A stretch of 64,000 bases of DNA from Pseudoxanthomonas koreensis (GTDB taxonomy: Bacteria; Pseudomonadota; Gammaproteobacteria; Xanthomonadales; Xanthomonadaceae): the NCBI RefSeq assembly GCF_010093225.1, contig NZ_PDWM01000010.1, positions 1 through 64,000 on the forward strand. Direction: 5' to 3'. Under the pieces are notes generated by a model that saw nothing but the letters and a program-made list of their open reading frames with translations, was not told the DNA's origin and made no database searches. How positions within the stretch are numbered: the first letter of the stretch is position 1; the number at the start of each line of letters is the position of its first letter. Below, piece by piece: positions 1-9,572 of the stretch. Both the position numbers and the translations under genes were made by a program.

Positions 1-2
1 CC

Positions 3-24
3 GTAGAGCGGGGCTTGCCCCGCT
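3..24 (+). repeat. Solo GTAG-headed REP palindrome (copy 1)
   Basis: The repeat is GTAG followed by a perfect 7-bp hairpin AGCGGGG-CTTG-CCCCGCT. Copies lie at 24098-24123 (reverse orientation) and 44007-44028. A GTAG head plus a hairpin is the layout of the SMAG/REP repeats described in Stenotrophomonas, which are thought to be moved by REP-associated tyrosine transposases; none is encoded in this window. It lies upstream of wecA. Confidence 0.8.
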
Positions 25-61
25 GCTGCCGCCGTCCGGTTCCCCGGGCAATCGGGCGGGG

Positions 62-81
62 GTAGCCGGGCAATCCCGGCT
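62..81 (+). repeat. Solo GTAG-headed REP palindrome, variant stem
   Basis: GTAG overlaps a perfect hairpin AGCCGGG-CAAT-CCCGGCT. It has the same layout and orientation as the copy at 3-24 but a different stem and loop, so it belongs to a second subtype. The two copies lie in tandem 37 nt apart, upstream of wecA. Confidence 0.65.
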
Positions 82-234
82 CCGCGGGGCGTTGCGCGGC
101 TTTGCTTGAAGCTGTCATGCGGGCTGGGTACAGTGCCGTTTGTCGCAAGTTGGCGACATACGTCACAGAACAGCACGCTTAGGTTCGGAAGAGAGCCTTC
201 CAGCCGCACGTGGTACTGCACTTGGGGGGTGCGG

Positions 235-1443
235 ATGTTGGACAGGGGGGAAGGTGCGATTCTGTCGTTGATCGGTGAACCGGTACTGGTAGCGCTGGGC
301 GTCTTCGCCACCGCACTGGTCGCCTGGGCGATGATCTGGCTGCTGCAGCCGCTGGCCCACCGTTTCGGCCTGCTCGACCATCCGAAAGGACGCAAGGACC
401 ATGCGGCGCCGACGCCGGTCACCGGCGGGCTGGGCATCGCACTGTCGCTGCTGCTGCTGTTCGCGCTGGTGCCGCTGCCGATGACCTTGGGCAAGCTGGC
501 CTACCTGCTGGGCGCCGGCCTGCTGCTGCTGGTCGGGCTGCTGGACGACCACCACGACCTGCGCTGGTGGTGGCGGATCTTGGCCCAGGTGGTCGCAGCG
601 CTGCTGATGGTCTACCTGGGCGGGGTGCGGATCGAGCAGCTGGGCCCGGCGTTCGGGTTGCCCGACCTTTCGCTGGGGGTGCTGTCGGTGCCGTTCACCG
701 TGTTCGCCACGGTCGGCCTGATCAACGCCATCAACATGATCGACGGCGCCGACGGCATCGCCGGCTCGCTGGTGGCCGCGGCCCTGGCGATGCTGGCCGC
801 GGCGGCCTGGTACGCGGGCAACGATGGCGTGGCCTTCGTCGCCGCGGCCATCTTCGGCGCGACCCTGGGCTTCCTGCTGCACAACTTCCCGCTGCCGTGG
901 CGGTCGCGGGCACGGGTGTTCCTGGGCAACGCCGGCAGCGCGTTTCTGGGCTACTCGATCGCCTGGATCGTGTTCCGCCTGACCCAGAACGACGGCCACC
1001 CGGTCAATCCGGTGCTGGCGCTGTGGCTGATCCCGATCCCGGTGATCGACTGCCTGGTGCTGATCGTGCGCCGCATCCGCCAACGCCGCTCGCCGTTCTC
1101 GGCCGACCGCGACCACATCCACCACCTGATGCGCGATGCCGGCTTCAGCACCCTGCAGGTGGCGTTGACCCTCACCGCCTTCAGCCTGCTGACCGGGCTG
1201 GCCGTCGGGCAGGCCATGCGCCTGGACGTGCCCAACCCGCTGCTGCTGGGGCTGTTCCTGCTGGCCTGCACGGCCTGGTGCGTACTCACGCTGAAGCGCG
1301 AACGCGCGTGCGCGTTTTTTGCTGCGATGCATCGCGGGCTGGCGGTTGTGCGCGAGCGTGCGGGGGCCAAGGCCGGCGCGGAGGCGATCATGGAGCCGGC
1401 CGTGGATTGCGGCGAGCCGGGGCTGGAGAGCAAGGGCGGCTGA
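235..1443 (+). CDS. wecA: Undecaprenyl-phosphate GlcNAc-1-phosphate transferase (WecA/MraY family)
   Basis: This integral membrane enzyme would transfer a sugar-1-phosphate (GlcNAc in WecA) from the UDP-sugar to undecaprenyl phosphate, the first membrane step of O-antigen or related glycan synthesis. The 402-aa protein has about ten hydrophobic segments. It carries the paired aspartates D104-D105 (LLDDHHDL), the NAINMIDGADG loop at 164-174 and the HIHH loop at 294-297, all typical of the family. The ATG at 235 is preferred because residues upstream of it in the same frame are polar and unlike the family N-terminus. One oddity is FLGNAGS at 229-235, where E. coli WecA and MraY have Asp in MGDxGS. 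It is a single gene, followed by tRNA-Arg. The family is certain; the exact sugar is inferred. Confidence 0.9.
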   Translation: MLDRGEGAILSLIGEPVLVALGVFATALVAWAMIWLLQPLAHRFGLLDHPKGRKDHAAPTPVTGGLGIALSLLLLFALVPLPMTLGKLAYLLGAGLLLLVGLLDDHHDLRWWWRILAQVVAALLMVYLGGVRIEQLGPAFGLPDLSLGVLSVPFTVFATVGLINAINMIDGADGIAGSLVAAALAMLAAAAWYAGNDGVAFVAAAIFGATLGFLLHNFPLPWRSRARVFLGNAGSAFLGYSIAWIVFRLTQNDGHPVNPVLALWLIPIPVIDCLVLIVRRIRQRRSPFSADRDHIHHLMRDAGFSTLQVALTLTAFSLLTGLAVGQAMRLDVPNPLLLGLFLLACTAWCVLTLKRERACAFFAAMHRGLAVVRERAGAKAGAEAIMEPAVDCGEPGLESKGG

Positions 1444-1529
1444 GCGCAGGCGGCGGCCGCAGGCGCGCCGACCCGGCGCTCCGGTCGGGCAGCAGGCCGT
1501 CGCCAGGGTTCGGGACGAACGATTTCCGC

Positions 1530-1535
1530 TACAAT
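1530..1535 (+). promoter_or_regulatory. -10 box for tRNA-Arg
   Basis: TACAAT starts 16 nt before the mature tRNA 5' end, a good distance for a tRNA promoter. No strong -35 is visible; TTCGGG at 1509-1514 is the nearest candidate, with a short 15-nt spacer. Confidence 0.5.
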
Positions 1536-1545
1536 GCCCGGCCGC

Positions 1546-1622
1546 GCGCCCGTAGCTCAGCCGGATAGAGTAGTGGCTTCCGAAGCCATTGGTCGGGGGT
1601 TCGAATCCCTCCGGGCGCGCCA
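1546..1622 (+). tRNA. tRNA-Arg, anticodon CCG (reads CGG)
   Basis: A 77-nt cloverleaf can be folded by hand. The acceptor stem GCGCCCG pairs with CGGGCGC at 1612-1618, followed by discriminator G and an encoded CCA at 1620-1622. The anticodon stem GTGGC/GCCAT encloses the loop TTCCGAA, which places CCG at 1580-1582. The T arm contains GGTTCGAATCC. The CGG codon it reads is common in this GC-rich DNA. No direct repeat of the 3' end was found downstream, so there is no sign that an integrated element used it as an attachment site. Confidence 0.97.
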
Positions 1623-1629
1623 TGTACAG

Positions 1630-1654
1630 ACCCCTCGCCAGCGGCGGGGGGTTT
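1630..1654 (+). terminator. Probable intrinsic terminator of tRNA-Arg
   Basis: The stem CCCCTCGCC (1631-1639) pairs with GGCGGGGGG (1643-1651) across an AGC loop with one G-T wobble, and is followed by TTTGTCGTTT. The T-tract is short. It begins 8 nt after the tRNA CCA end. Confidence 0.6.
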
Positions 1655-1780
1655 GTCGTTTCAGGGGCGGCCCCGCGCCCCCGCACGGGTGCACTCCGCC
1701 CCGCTGTCGGTGGCGCCCGTCCGTGGCCGAGGATGATGCGTTCGCCCTGAAGGGCCTTGCGGGCCCTTAACCGAAATTAG

Positions 1781-1841
1781 TTGCATTGCAGGTAATCAGT
1801 GTATATTCGAAAAACAGCTATTCTGTGTTTATCTGCATAGC
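1781..1841 (+). promoter_or_regulatory. Promoter and possible operator of hipBA
   Basis: This AT-rich stretch precedes hipB. It contains TTGCAT (1781-1786) and TATATT (1802-1807) with a 15-nt spacer, and an inverted repeat GCTAT (1817-1821) - 15 nt - ATAGC (1837-1841). HipB-type antitoxins usually repress their own operon by binding such dyads with the HipA partner. Binding here is inferred, not shown. Confidence 0.4.
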
Positions 1842-1852
1842 GGGTACTCGTC

Positions 1853-2116
1853 ATGCCTGGTCCTGCCCACCCCCTGATCGATCCACGGCAACTCGGGACG
1901 ATCCTGCGGTCCGCGCGCAAGGCGCAACGGCTCACCCAGACGCAGCTGGCCGAGCGCGTTGGCATGAGCCAATCCCGGATCTCCTACCTGGAGAAACACG
2001 CTGCCGAGATCAACGTCGGGCAGTTGCTGCGGGTATGCGCGGTGCTCGGCCTGGAACTGACGATCGGGACGCGCGGCAAAGCGAAGGCTGCCGCCGCCCC
2101 GGGCGAGGACTGGTGA
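1853..2116 (+). CDS. hipB: HipB-type XRE-family antitoxin and autorepressor
   Basis: This 87-aa protein has one XRE-type helix-turn-helix at about residues 14-66. The run LTQTQLAERVGMSQSRISYL is the classic helix 2-turn-helix 3. HipB proteins bind operator dyads and hold the HipA kinase in an inactive complex. The stop at 2114-2116 is one base before the ATG of hipA at 2118, so the two are co-transcribed and likely translationally coupled. The Ala/Lys-rich tail ending in Trp resembles the HipB tail whose terminal residues interact with the toxin complex. The upstream DNA is clearly richer in A and T than its neighbours, which may mean horizontal acquisition. Confidence 0.88.
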   Translation: MPGPAHPLIDPRQLGTILRSARKAQRLTQTQLAERVGMSQSRISYLEKHAAEINVGQLLRVCAVLGLELTIGTRGKAKAAAAPGEDW

Positions 2117-2117
2117 C

Positions 2118-3458
2118 ATGGGGCGACCCTCGCACAGCCGCAGCCTGACCCTCTGGGCCAATGGCGTCCATGTCGGTCGGTGGACCATTCCCACCCGCGG
2201 GGACATGGAGCTGCGATACGACGAAGCATGGGTCGACGACGCGCGCGGACGCCCGCTCTCGCTCTCCCTGCCATTCAACCTGCACGGCCAGGCCATCAAG
2301 GGCCAGGCTGTCGCCAACTACTTCGACAACCTGCTGCCGGACAGCGATGCGATCCGGCGGCGCATCGCCGAGCGCTTCGCCACCGGCTCGGTGGATCCAT
2401 TCGACCTGCTCCAGGCCGTCGGACGGGATTGCGTGGGCGCCCTCCAGATCCTTCCCGACGGCGACTGGCCCCAGGGTCTGGACCGGGTTGAAGGCGTGCC
2501 GCTGTCCGAAGAGGACGTCGAACGCCACCTGATCGGGGCGGTAACCTCGAGGGGATTCGCCGGGCATCAGGATCCGGACGACGACTTCCGGATGTCGCTG
2601 GCCGGCGCGCAGGAAAAAACCGCCCTCCTGCGCTGGAACGGCGCCTGGCATGTGCCCCGTGGTGCCACGCCCACCACGCATATCTTCAAACTGCCACTGG
2701 GCCTGGTCGGCAACAAGAACGCCGACATGACCACATCGGTGGACAACGAATGGCTGTGCCTGCGGCTGCTGAAGGCTTACGGCCTGCCTGCCGCCAACGC
2801 GGAGATCGCCACCTTCGGCCAGCAGCGCGTACTGGTCGTGGAGCGTTTCGACCGGCGGCCGTCATCGGATGGATCCTGGCTGCTGCGCCTGATGCAGGAA
2901 GACTTCTGCCAGGTGGCAGGGCTCTCGCCGCTGCTCAAGTACGAGAGCGATGGCGGGCCGGGTTTGAAGGACCTGTTCGCCACCCTGGCCGGATCCGAGC
3001 GTCCCGAGGACGACATGCGCACGCTGATGGCCTCGCAGATCCTGTTCTGGCTCCTGCGTGCTCCCGATGGCCATGCCAAGAATTTCAGCATCGAACTGCT
3101 GGCACGTGGCCGGTATCGGCTGACCCCGATGTATGACGTCATGTCGAGCTATCCCGTGCTTGGGGATGGACCTGCCCAGTGGTCCCCGTTCTCGGTCAAG
3201 CTGTCCATGGCGCTGCTGGGCAAGAACAGGCACTACAGGATGCACAACATCCAGCGGCGGCATTTCAACAGCACTGCCCGGATCGTCAACTACGGGGCCG
3301 ATGCCGAGTCCCTGATCGGGGAAATCCTCGCCCGCACGCCTGCCGCGATCGCCCAGGTGGCTGCCGAACTTCCAGCCGGGTTCTCCGACCATGTGGCCAA
3401 CACCCTCCTGGGAGGGCTGGAGAAATCCGCAGCAGCACTGGCAGCCATGTCGCCATGA
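2118..3458 (+). CDS. hipA: HipA-type serine/threonine kinase toxin
   Basis: The 446-aa length matches HipA of E. coli (440 aa). HipA phosphorylates glutamyl-tRNA synthetase and triggers a stringent, persister-like state. Visible family marks are the N-terminal subdomain, the phosphate-binding loop SLAGAQEK at 160-167, FDRR at 244-247, the catalytic loop DGHAKNFS at 317-324 (catalytic Asp317, Asn322) and the metal-binding Asp340 in MYDV. All key residues are present, so the kinase should be active. It is paired with hipB one base upstream. The target tRNA synthetase cannot be read from sequence. Confidence 0.9.
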   Translation: MGRPSHSRSLTLWANGVHVGRWTIPTRGDMELRYDEAWVDDARGRPLSLSLPFNLHGQAIKGQAVANYFDNLLPDSDAIRRRIAERFATGSVDPFDLLQAVGRDCVGALQILPDGDWPQGLDRVEGVPLSEEDVERHLIGAVTSRGFAGHQDPDDDFRMSLAGAQEKTALLRWNGAWHVPRGATPTTHIFKLPLGLVGNKNADMTTSVDNEWLCLRLLKAYGLPAANAEIATFGQQRVLVVERFDRRPSSDGSWLLRLMQEDFCQVAGLSPLLKYESDGGPGLKDLFATLAGSERPEDDMRTLMASQILFWLLRAPDGHAKNFSIELLARGRYRLTPMYDVMSSYPVLGDGPAQWSPFSVKLSMALLGKNRHYRMHNIQRRHFNSTARIVNYGADAESLIGEILARTPAAIAQVAAELPAGFSDHVANTLLGGLEKSAAALAAMSP

Positions 3459-3503
3459 TCCGTGCGTCGAATTCCTCCGGCGCACCATTGTTCCCCGCGA
3501 CTC

Positions 3504-4415
3504 CTATAGAAGAGCCTGGACCTCACTCGTAGTCGGTGCGTGGGCGCCGGCGTGGGTGCAGGCGGCGGCCGCGGCGGCGGCGGCGAAGCGGACATGTTCC
3601 ACCAGCGACGCCGCCGGGCGCTGCAGCAGGCTGGCGAGATAGCCGCCGACGAACGCGTCGCCGGCGCCGACGGTGTCGGCCACCGCCACTTCGAATGCGG
3701 GCTGCTCGATCCGTTCGTCGCCGCGGTACGCGGTCATGCCATCGCCGCCGCGCGTGTACAGCAGGGTCGCGGCCGGGGCCAGCGCGCGCACGCGTGCGAG
3801 GGCGTCCTCGGTGGCCAGCGCCGGATAGACGTGGCACAGGTCCTCGTCGGACAGCTTCAGCACCGTCGCCAGTGCGGCCATGCGCTCGAACAGCGGCGGG
3901 TAGGTGGCGTCCATCAGGTTGCGGCAGTTCGGGTCGAAGCTGACCGGGACGCCGGCGGCGTGCAGGGCTTCAGCGATCGCGACCAGGCGCGCGCCCAGCG
4001 GCTGCCGCACCAGGCTGATGCCGCCGAAGTGGGCCAGTTCGCAGGCGCGTTCCCAGCCTTCGGGCAGGCGCGAGGGATCGAAGGCCAGGTCGGCGCTGTC
4101 GTTGCCGAGGAAGAAGTACCGCGGTGGGTCCAGCTGGTGGACCACCGCGACCAGCGGCGCTTTCGCCACTACCTGCCAGAAGCGCGGGTCCAGGCCGGCG
4201 GCGCGTGAGAGGTCGATGATCTCGCGGCCGAACAGGTCGTCGCTGACCGCACCGCCCCATCCGGTAGGCACGCCGAGCGTCGCCGCCACCCGCGCCACGT
4301 TCCAGCAGGCGCCGCCGGCGATGCTGCGCCAACTGTCCTCGCCGCTGCGGACCAGGTCGGTCAGCGCTTCGCCGAACACGACCAGGCGTGGCAGTGCGTC
4401 CGCTGCGCCGGTCAC
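3504..4415 (-). CDS. PfkB-family sugar kinase, probable fructokinase
   Basis: This cytoplasmic kinase of 303 aa belongs to the ribokinase/PfkB fold. The N-terminal glycine-rich GGACWNVA segment binds the sugar, and the C-terminal DTVGAGDAF motif at 247-255 supplies the anion hole and the catalytic base Asp253. It starts with GTG at 4415, 16 nt after the stop of the sugar symporter, so the two form an import-and-phosphorylate pair. Fructose is the most likely substrate given the partner and similar pairs in xanthomonads, but another ketose or 2-keto-sugar acid cannot be excluded. An alanine run near the C-terminus (eight Ala) is a codon-bias feature, not damage. Confidence 0.82.
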   Translation of the reverse strand: MTGAADALPRLVVFGEALTDLVRSGEDSWRSIAGGACWNVARVAATLGVPTGWGGAVSDDLFGREIIDLSRAAGLDPRFWQVVAKAPLVAVVHQLDPPRYFFLGNDSADLAFDPSRLPEGWERACELAHFGGISLVRQPLGARLVAIAEALHAAGVPVSFDPNCRNLMDATYPPLFERMAALATVLKLSDEDLCHVYPALATEDALARVRALAPAATLLYTRGGDGMTAYRGDERIEQPAFEVAVADTVGAGDAFVGGYLASLLQRPAASLVEHVRFAAAAAAAACTHAGAHAPTTSEVQALL

Positions 4416-4431
4416 GACCGTCGCGTCCGGC

Positions 4432-5775
4432 TCAGGCTTCCCCGGCGGCGGGCGCGGCGGCCACCGGCGGCGCCAACACGCGCGACCGCACCAGCAACCC
4501 GTAGCAGGCGATCCACGCGTAGCACACCGCCGGCACCAGCAGCGCCAGCGCCAGGCCGATGCGGTCGGCGGCCAGGCCGGTCAGCAGCGGCACGATCGCG
4601 CCTCCGACGATGGCAAGGCAGAGGATGCCCGAGCCGCCCGGGGTGTCTTCGCCCAGTCCGTCGATGGACAGGGTGAAGATGGTCGGGAACATCACCGAGT
4701 TGAACAGGCCGATCGACAGGATCGCCACCGCCGCCGGCACGCCTTCCAGGGTGGTCGCCGCCAGCAGGGCCAGGCCACCGGCGCACAGCGCGCACACCGC
4801 CAGCACCACGCCCGGCGGCACGAAGCGCAGCACCCACGCGCCGATGAAGCGGCCGACCATGGCCAGGCCCCAGTACACCGCGATCAGGTTGCCGGCCGCA
4901 TGTTCGGAGCCGACCGCACCGGCCATGATCAGGTAGTTCACCAGCGCGCTGCCGATCGCCACTTCGGCGCCCACGTACAGGAAGATCGACAGCGCGCCCA
5001 GGCTCAGCCGGGGGATGCGCAGCAGGCGCAGGTAGTCGCCGTGGCCGACCGCGCGCACCGCCGGCACCGGCGCGCGGCGCAGCCACCAGCACAGCGCGGC
5101 CAGCACCAGCAGCACGCCGGCGATGATCATGTACGGCAAGCGCACGTGGCTGGCCTGCTCGACCCGGAACGCGGCCAGCGCCACTTCATCCATGCCCGGA
5201 GTCGGCTCGGCCACGCCCGCAGCGAGGATCAGCGCCGAGCCGAACAGCGGGCCGATCATGGTGCCGAACGAGTTGAACGCCTGCGCCAGGGTCAGCCGGC
5301 TGTGCGCGCGTGCCGGATCGCCCAGCCCCGCGGCCAGCGGGTTGGCCGCCACCTGGACGATGGTGATGCCGCCGGCCAGCACGAACAGCGCGGCCAGGAA
5401 CGCCGGGTAGAAGCCCATCGACGCGGCCGGCGAAAACATCAGGCAGCCGCCGGCCATGATCACCAGGCCAATCACTATGCCGCGCATGTAGCCGATCCGG
5501 CTGACCAGCAGCCCGGCCGGGATCGAGACGATGAAGTACGCCAGGAAGAAGCAGAACTGGGTCAGCATCGCCTCGGCGTAGTTCAGTGAGAACGTGGCCT
5601 TGAGCTTGGGGATGAGCACGTCGACCAGCACCGTGCAGAAGCCCCAGGCGAAGAACAGGGTGATGACCAGCGGCAACAGGCGCGAGCCCGCGGGGCCGGT
5701 GGTGGTCGCGCCGGTCGCCGACGCGCCGGCAGCGATGGTGCCGAAGGCGGATTCCTGGGGTCCCGAAACTTGCAT
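4432..5775 (-). CDS. FHS-family sugar:H+ symporter (fucose/glucose/fructose permease type)
   Basis: This 447-aa inner-membrane transporter has about twelve hydrophobic segments and belongs to the major facilitator superfamily. ITLFFAWGFCTVLVDVLIPK, PAGLLVSRIGYMRGIVIGL and QVAANPLAAGLG are typical of FucP/GluP-like sugar permeases. The ATG at 5775 is chosen because GAGGAG lies 7 nt upstream; an in-frame ATG at 5832 has no such site. It is transcribed with the PfkB kinase 16 nt downstream, so the imported sugar is probably phosphorylated at once. The exact sugar is not certain. Composite repeat 5941-6067 lies upstream, leaving about 165 bp for a promoter. Confidence 0.85.
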   Translation of the reverse strand: MQVSGPQESAFGTIAAGASATGATTTGPAGSRLLPLVITLFFAWGFCTVLVDVLIPKLKATFSLNYAEAMLTQFCFFLAYFIVSIPAGLLVSRIGYMRGIVIGLVIMAGGCLMFSPAASMGFYPAFLAALFVLAGGITIVQVAANPLAAGLGDPARAHSRLTLAQAFNSFGTMIGPLFGSALILAAGVAEPTPGMDEVALAAFRVEQASHVRLPYMIIAGVLLVLAALCWWLRRAPVPAVRAVGHGDYLRLLRIPRLSLGALSIFLYVGAEVAIGSALVNYLIMAGAVGSEHAAGNLIAVYWGLAMVGRFIGAWVLRFVPPGVVLAVCALCAGGLALLAATTLEGVPAAVAILSIGLFNSVMFPTIFTLSIDGLGEDTPGGSGILCLAIVGGAIVPLLTGLAADRIGLALALLVPAVCYAWIACYGLLVRSRVLAPPVAAAPAAGEA

Positions 5776-5940
5776 CTTGCCGCTCCTCAGTGGCGGCGAT
5801 ACGGTCGCCGCGTCCGTTCCGATGATGCCCACGCAGGGCGCGGCAGGCCGCAGGTAACGTTATCCATTGTCGCCCCCCGCTTCATCCCGCATCGCAGCAC
5901 GGCCGCCGGCCTCGTCGCCCGAAATCTTCGTTGCTTTTCT

Positions 5941-6067
5941 GTAGGAGCCCGCATGAGGGCGACCCGACGCCGCTGGAAGGGGCGGCGGTCAACGCGACGC
6001 ATCCGGATCGCCGCGTTCACCGCCGTGTGTTCCGACGACCGGGGGTCGCCCTCATGCGGGCTCCTAC
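5941..6067. repeat. Composite nested inverted repeat, copy A (GCATGA arm subtype)
   Basis: The outer arms read GTAGGAGCCC-GCATGA-GGGCGACC and its complement. The inner arms (GTCAACGCG ... CGCGTTCAC) flank a centre ATCCGGAT. Each outer arm is itself a GTAG-headed REP hairpin (GCCC/GGGC). It lies between the 3' end of ubiA and the 5' end of the sugar symporter. Confidence 0.85.
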
Positions 6068-6083
6068 AAAAAGAGCCACGCAG

Positions 6084-6992
6084 TCAGCTCGCCAGCGCGT
6101 AATGCAACGCGATGCCGGCGAACATCGCCGCGCCGATCCAGTTGTTGTGCAGGAAGGCCCGGAAGCACGGCCCACGCTCACGCCGGCGTGCGAGCCAGAA
6201 CTCGTACCCCACCAGCACCGCGGCCGCGCCCAGCGCTATCCAGTAATACAGCCCCAGCTGCGCTTGCCGCCCGACCAGCGCCAGCCCCAGCAGCACCAGC
6301 GCATACAGGATCCCCTGCACCACCAGGTCCAGGTCGCCGAACAGGATCGCGGTGGATTTCGAACCGGCGCGGATGTCGTCCTCGCGGTCGACCATCGCGT
6401 ACCAGGTGTCGTAGGCGGTGGCCCAGAGGATGTTGGTGCAGTAGAGCAGCCAGGCCAGCGGCGGCACCGTGCCCTGGACCGCGGCGAAGGCCATCGGGAT
6501 GCCCCAGCCGAAGGCCATGCCCAGGTACACCTGCGGCAGATAGGTGTGGCGCTTGAGGTAGGGATAGGTCGCGGCCAGGAACAGGCCGGCGAAGCTCAGC
6601 CACACGGTCAGCCGGTTCAGGGTCAGCACCAGCGCGAACGCCACCAGCATCAGCACCGCGAACACCGCCAGCGCCTCGCGCCCGGATACCGCGCCCGTGG
6701 CCAGCGGCCGCGCCTTCGTGCGCTCGACCTGTGGGTCGAGCCAGCGGTCGGCGTAGTCGTTGATCACGCAACCGGCCGAGCGGGTCAGCCACACCCCGGC
6801 GGTGAACACAAACAGCATCCACAGCGGCGGCACGCCCCCGGCGGCCAGCCAAAGCGCCCACCAGGTCGGCCACAACAGCAGCAGCACCCCGATCGGACGG
6901 TCGCCACGGCACAGCTTCCAGTACTGCCCCAGGCGCTCGCGCCAGCGCGGCAGCGGCGCCCGGTACGGGGATTCGAAACGTTCGTAAGCCAT
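6084..6992 (-). CDS. ubiA: 4-hydroxybenzoate polyprenyltransferase
   Basis: UbiA attaches the octaprenyl chain to 4-hydroxybenzoate in the inner membrane, the second step of ubiquinone synthesis. The 302-aa protein has eight to nine hydrophobic segments and both aspartate-rich prenyl-diphosphate/Mg motifs: NDYADRWLD at 78-86 and [12 protein letters not shown] at 195-206. The phrase [16 protein letters not shown] is characteristic of proteobacterial UbiA. The ATG at 6992 gives a normal family N-terminus. The gene stands alone, divergent from manC with about 100 bp between. The chorismate lyase gene ubiC, sometimes adjacent, is not seen. Confidence 0.96.
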   Translation of the reverse strand: MAYERFESPYRAPLPRWRERLGQYWKLCRGDRPIGVLLLLWPTWWALWLAAGGVPPLWMLFVFTAGVWLTRSAGCVINDYADRWLDPQVERTKARPLATGAVSGREALAVFAVLMLVAFALVLTLNRLTVWLSFAGLFLAATYPYLKRHTYLPQVYLGMAFGWGIPMAFAAVQGTVPPLAWLLYCTNILWATAYDTWYAMVDREDDIRAGSKSTAILFGDLDLVVQGILYALVLLGLALVGRQAQLGLYYWIALGAAAVLVGYEFWLARRRERGPCFRAFLHNNWIGAAMFAGIALHYALAS

Positions 6993-7088
6993 GGTGCGAA
7001 GGTTAAGCCATCGTCGCCCGCGCCGCCCCGCCCCGCCCCGGCGATAGTGGCTGGTACTCTTGGGGGCTGATCGCCATCGAGGCTTTGC

Positions 7089-8495
7089 CTGATCCCCGTC
7101 ATCCTTTCCGGCGGGTCCGGCACCCGCCTCTGGCCGCTCTCGCGCGAGGCCTACCCCAAGCAGTTCCTGCCGCTGGCCGGCAGCGACACCATGCTCCAGG
7201 CCACCTGGAACCGGGTCGCGCCGCTGGCCACGGGCGCGCCGCTGGTGGTGGCCAACGAGGACCACCGCTTCATGGTCGCCGAGCAACTGCGCGAAGCCGG
7301 CTGCACGCCGGCGGCGATCCTGCTCGAACCGGTGGGCCGCAACACCGCCCCGGCGATCGCCGTGGCCGCGCTGCAGGCCACCGCCGGCGGCGAGGATCCG
7401 CTGCTGCTGGTGCTGCCTTCGGACCACGTGGTCGCCGATGCGATCGCGTTCCGTGCCGCGGTCGCCACCGCCGCCCCGGCCGCGACGGCGGGCAGGCTGG
7501 TCACCTTCGGCATCGTGCCCACCGGCCCGGAGACCGGCTACGGCTACATCAAGGCCGCGGCCGGGCAGGGCGCGGCGGCCGTCCTCGCGGTCGAGCGTTT
7601 CGTCGAAAAGCCCGACGCGGCCACGGCCGAGGGCTACGTCGCCTCGGGCGAATACTTCTGGAACAGCGGCATGTTCCTGTTCAAGGCTTCGCGCTACCTG
7701 GCCGAGCTGGAACGGCACGCGCCGGCGATGCTGGCCGCGTGCCGCGCCGCGTTCGAGGGCGCGAAGCGCGATGCGGACTTCGTGCGCCTGGACAAGGATG
7801 CCTTCGCCGCCTGCCCGTCCGATTCGATCGACTACGCGGTGATGGAAAAGACCGCCGACGCGGCGGTGCTGCCGATCGCCGTGGGCTGGAACGACGTAGG
7901 CAGCTGGTCGGCGCTGTGGGAAGTGGCCGAGCAGGACGGCGACGGCAACGCCCACCACGGCGACGTGATCGCGCTGGACTGCCGCGACACCCTGGCCTGG
8001 GGCGACGGCCGCCTGGTGGCGATGATCGGGCTGCGCGACGTGGTGGTGGTGGACACCGACGACTCGCTGCTGGTGGCGCACAAGGACCGCGTGCAGGAGG
8101 TCAAGGCGGTGGTGGCCCGGCTCAAGGCCGAGGGGCGCCCGGAGCCGACCCTGCACCGGAAGGTCTACCGGCCGTGGGGCGCGTACGACTCGATCGACAT
8201 GGGCGAGCGCTTCCAGGTCAAGCGGATCACGGTCAATCCCGGAGCGGCGCTGAGCCTGCAGATGCACCACCATCGCGCCGAGCACTGGATCGTGGTCAGC
8301 GGCACCGCCGAGGTGACCCGCGGCGAGGAAGTGCTGTTGCTGTCGGAGAACCAGAGCACCTACATTCCGCTGGGCGTGACCCACCGCCTGCGCAACCCGG
8401 GCAAGGTGCCGCTGGAGCTGATCGAGGTGCAGTCCGGCAGCTACCTGGGCGAGGACGACATCGTCCGCTTCGAGGATGTGTACGGGCGAGGGTGA
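7089..8495 (+). CDS. manC: Bifunctional mannose-1-phosphate guanylyltransferase / mannose-6-phosphate isomerase
   Basis: This enzyme makes mannose-6-phosphate from fructose-6-phosphate and GDP-mannose from mannose-1-phosphate, for LPS and exopolysaccharide. The nucleotidyltransferase domain (about 1-290) has [12 protein letters not shown] at 8-19, [21 protein letters not shown] and GWNDVGSW. The C-terminal type II isomerase cupin has MHHHRAEHW and RPWGAYD. Total length (468 aa) fits XanB. No ATG, GTG or TTG lies in frame between the upstream stop at 7068-7070 and the conserved GGSGTR; the first ATG (7191) would delete it. A CTG at 7089 sits 6 nt after GAGG and gives the expected N-terminus, so I call CTG as the start. 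A base error upstream is the alternative. Confidence 0.9.
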   Translation: MIPVILSGGSGTRLWPLSREAYPKQFLPLAGSDTMLQATWNRVAPLATGAPLVVANEDHRFMVAEQLREAGCTPAAILLEPVGRNTAPAIAVAALQATAGGEDPLLLVLPSDHVVADAIAFRAAVATAAPAATAGRLVTFGIVPTGPETGYGYIKAAAGQGAAAVLAVERFVEKPDAATAEGYVASGEYFWNSGMFLFKASRYLAELERHAPAMLAACRAAFEGAKRDADFVRLDKDAFAACPSDSIDYAVMEKTADAAVLPIAVGWNDVGSWSALWEVAEQDGDGNAHHGDVIALDCRDTLAWGDGRLVAMIGLRDVVVVDTDDSLLVAHKDRVQEVKAVVARLKAEGRPEPTLHRKVYRPWGAYDSIDMGERFQVKRITVNPGAALSLQMHHHRAEHWIVVSGTAEVTRGEEVLLLSENQSTYIPLGVTHRLRNPGKVPLELIEVQSGSYLGEDDIVRFEDVYGRG

Positions 8496-8534
8496 ACCCG
8501 ATCCGGGATCCCCGCACACGACCCGCCTGCCCCT

Positions 8535-8667
8535 GTAGGAGCCCACTTCAGGGGGCGACCTGGTGCACCTGTGAGGGCGCCGCGCTCAACGCGACGGCTG
8601 CGGATGGGCCGCGTTGAACATCGCTGCGCCGGACTCCTTCGGGTCGCCCCCTGAAGTGGGCTCCTAC
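8535..8667. repeat. Composite nested inverted repeat, copy B
   Basis: The outer arms carry the CACTTCAGG loop (GTAGGAGCCC ... GGGGGCGACC). The inner arms are CTCAACGCG and CGCGTTGAA. It lies between manC and kdsA, and its right tip lies close to where a kdsA -35 would fall. Confidence 0.88.
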
Positions 8668-8684
8668 AAGTGGGGGGCGGGGGT

Positions 8685-9571
<887 letters not shown>

Positions 9572-9572
9572 C

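Noticed and set aside
1546-3520. Genomic island integrated at tRNA-Arg with hipBA as cargo
   Set aside because: No integrase gene and no direct repeat of the tRNA 3' end were found after hipA.
3536-4208. Plus-strand open frames opposite the PfkB kinase
   Set aside because: They are Arg/Gly/Ala-rich shadows of the kinase gene without ribosome binding sites or motifs.
5941-6067. MITE with target-site duplication
   Set aside because: The flanks of copies A, B, G and H show no consistent short direct repeats, so a classic cut-and-paste MITE is not supported; REP/BIME origin fits better.
6084-8546. Very long minus-strand open frame covering ubiA and all of manC
   Set aside because: Only its last 302 codons match a family (UbiA). 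The part antisense to manC is rich in His, Arg, Gln and Gly with no motif, the usual shadow of a GC-rich gene.
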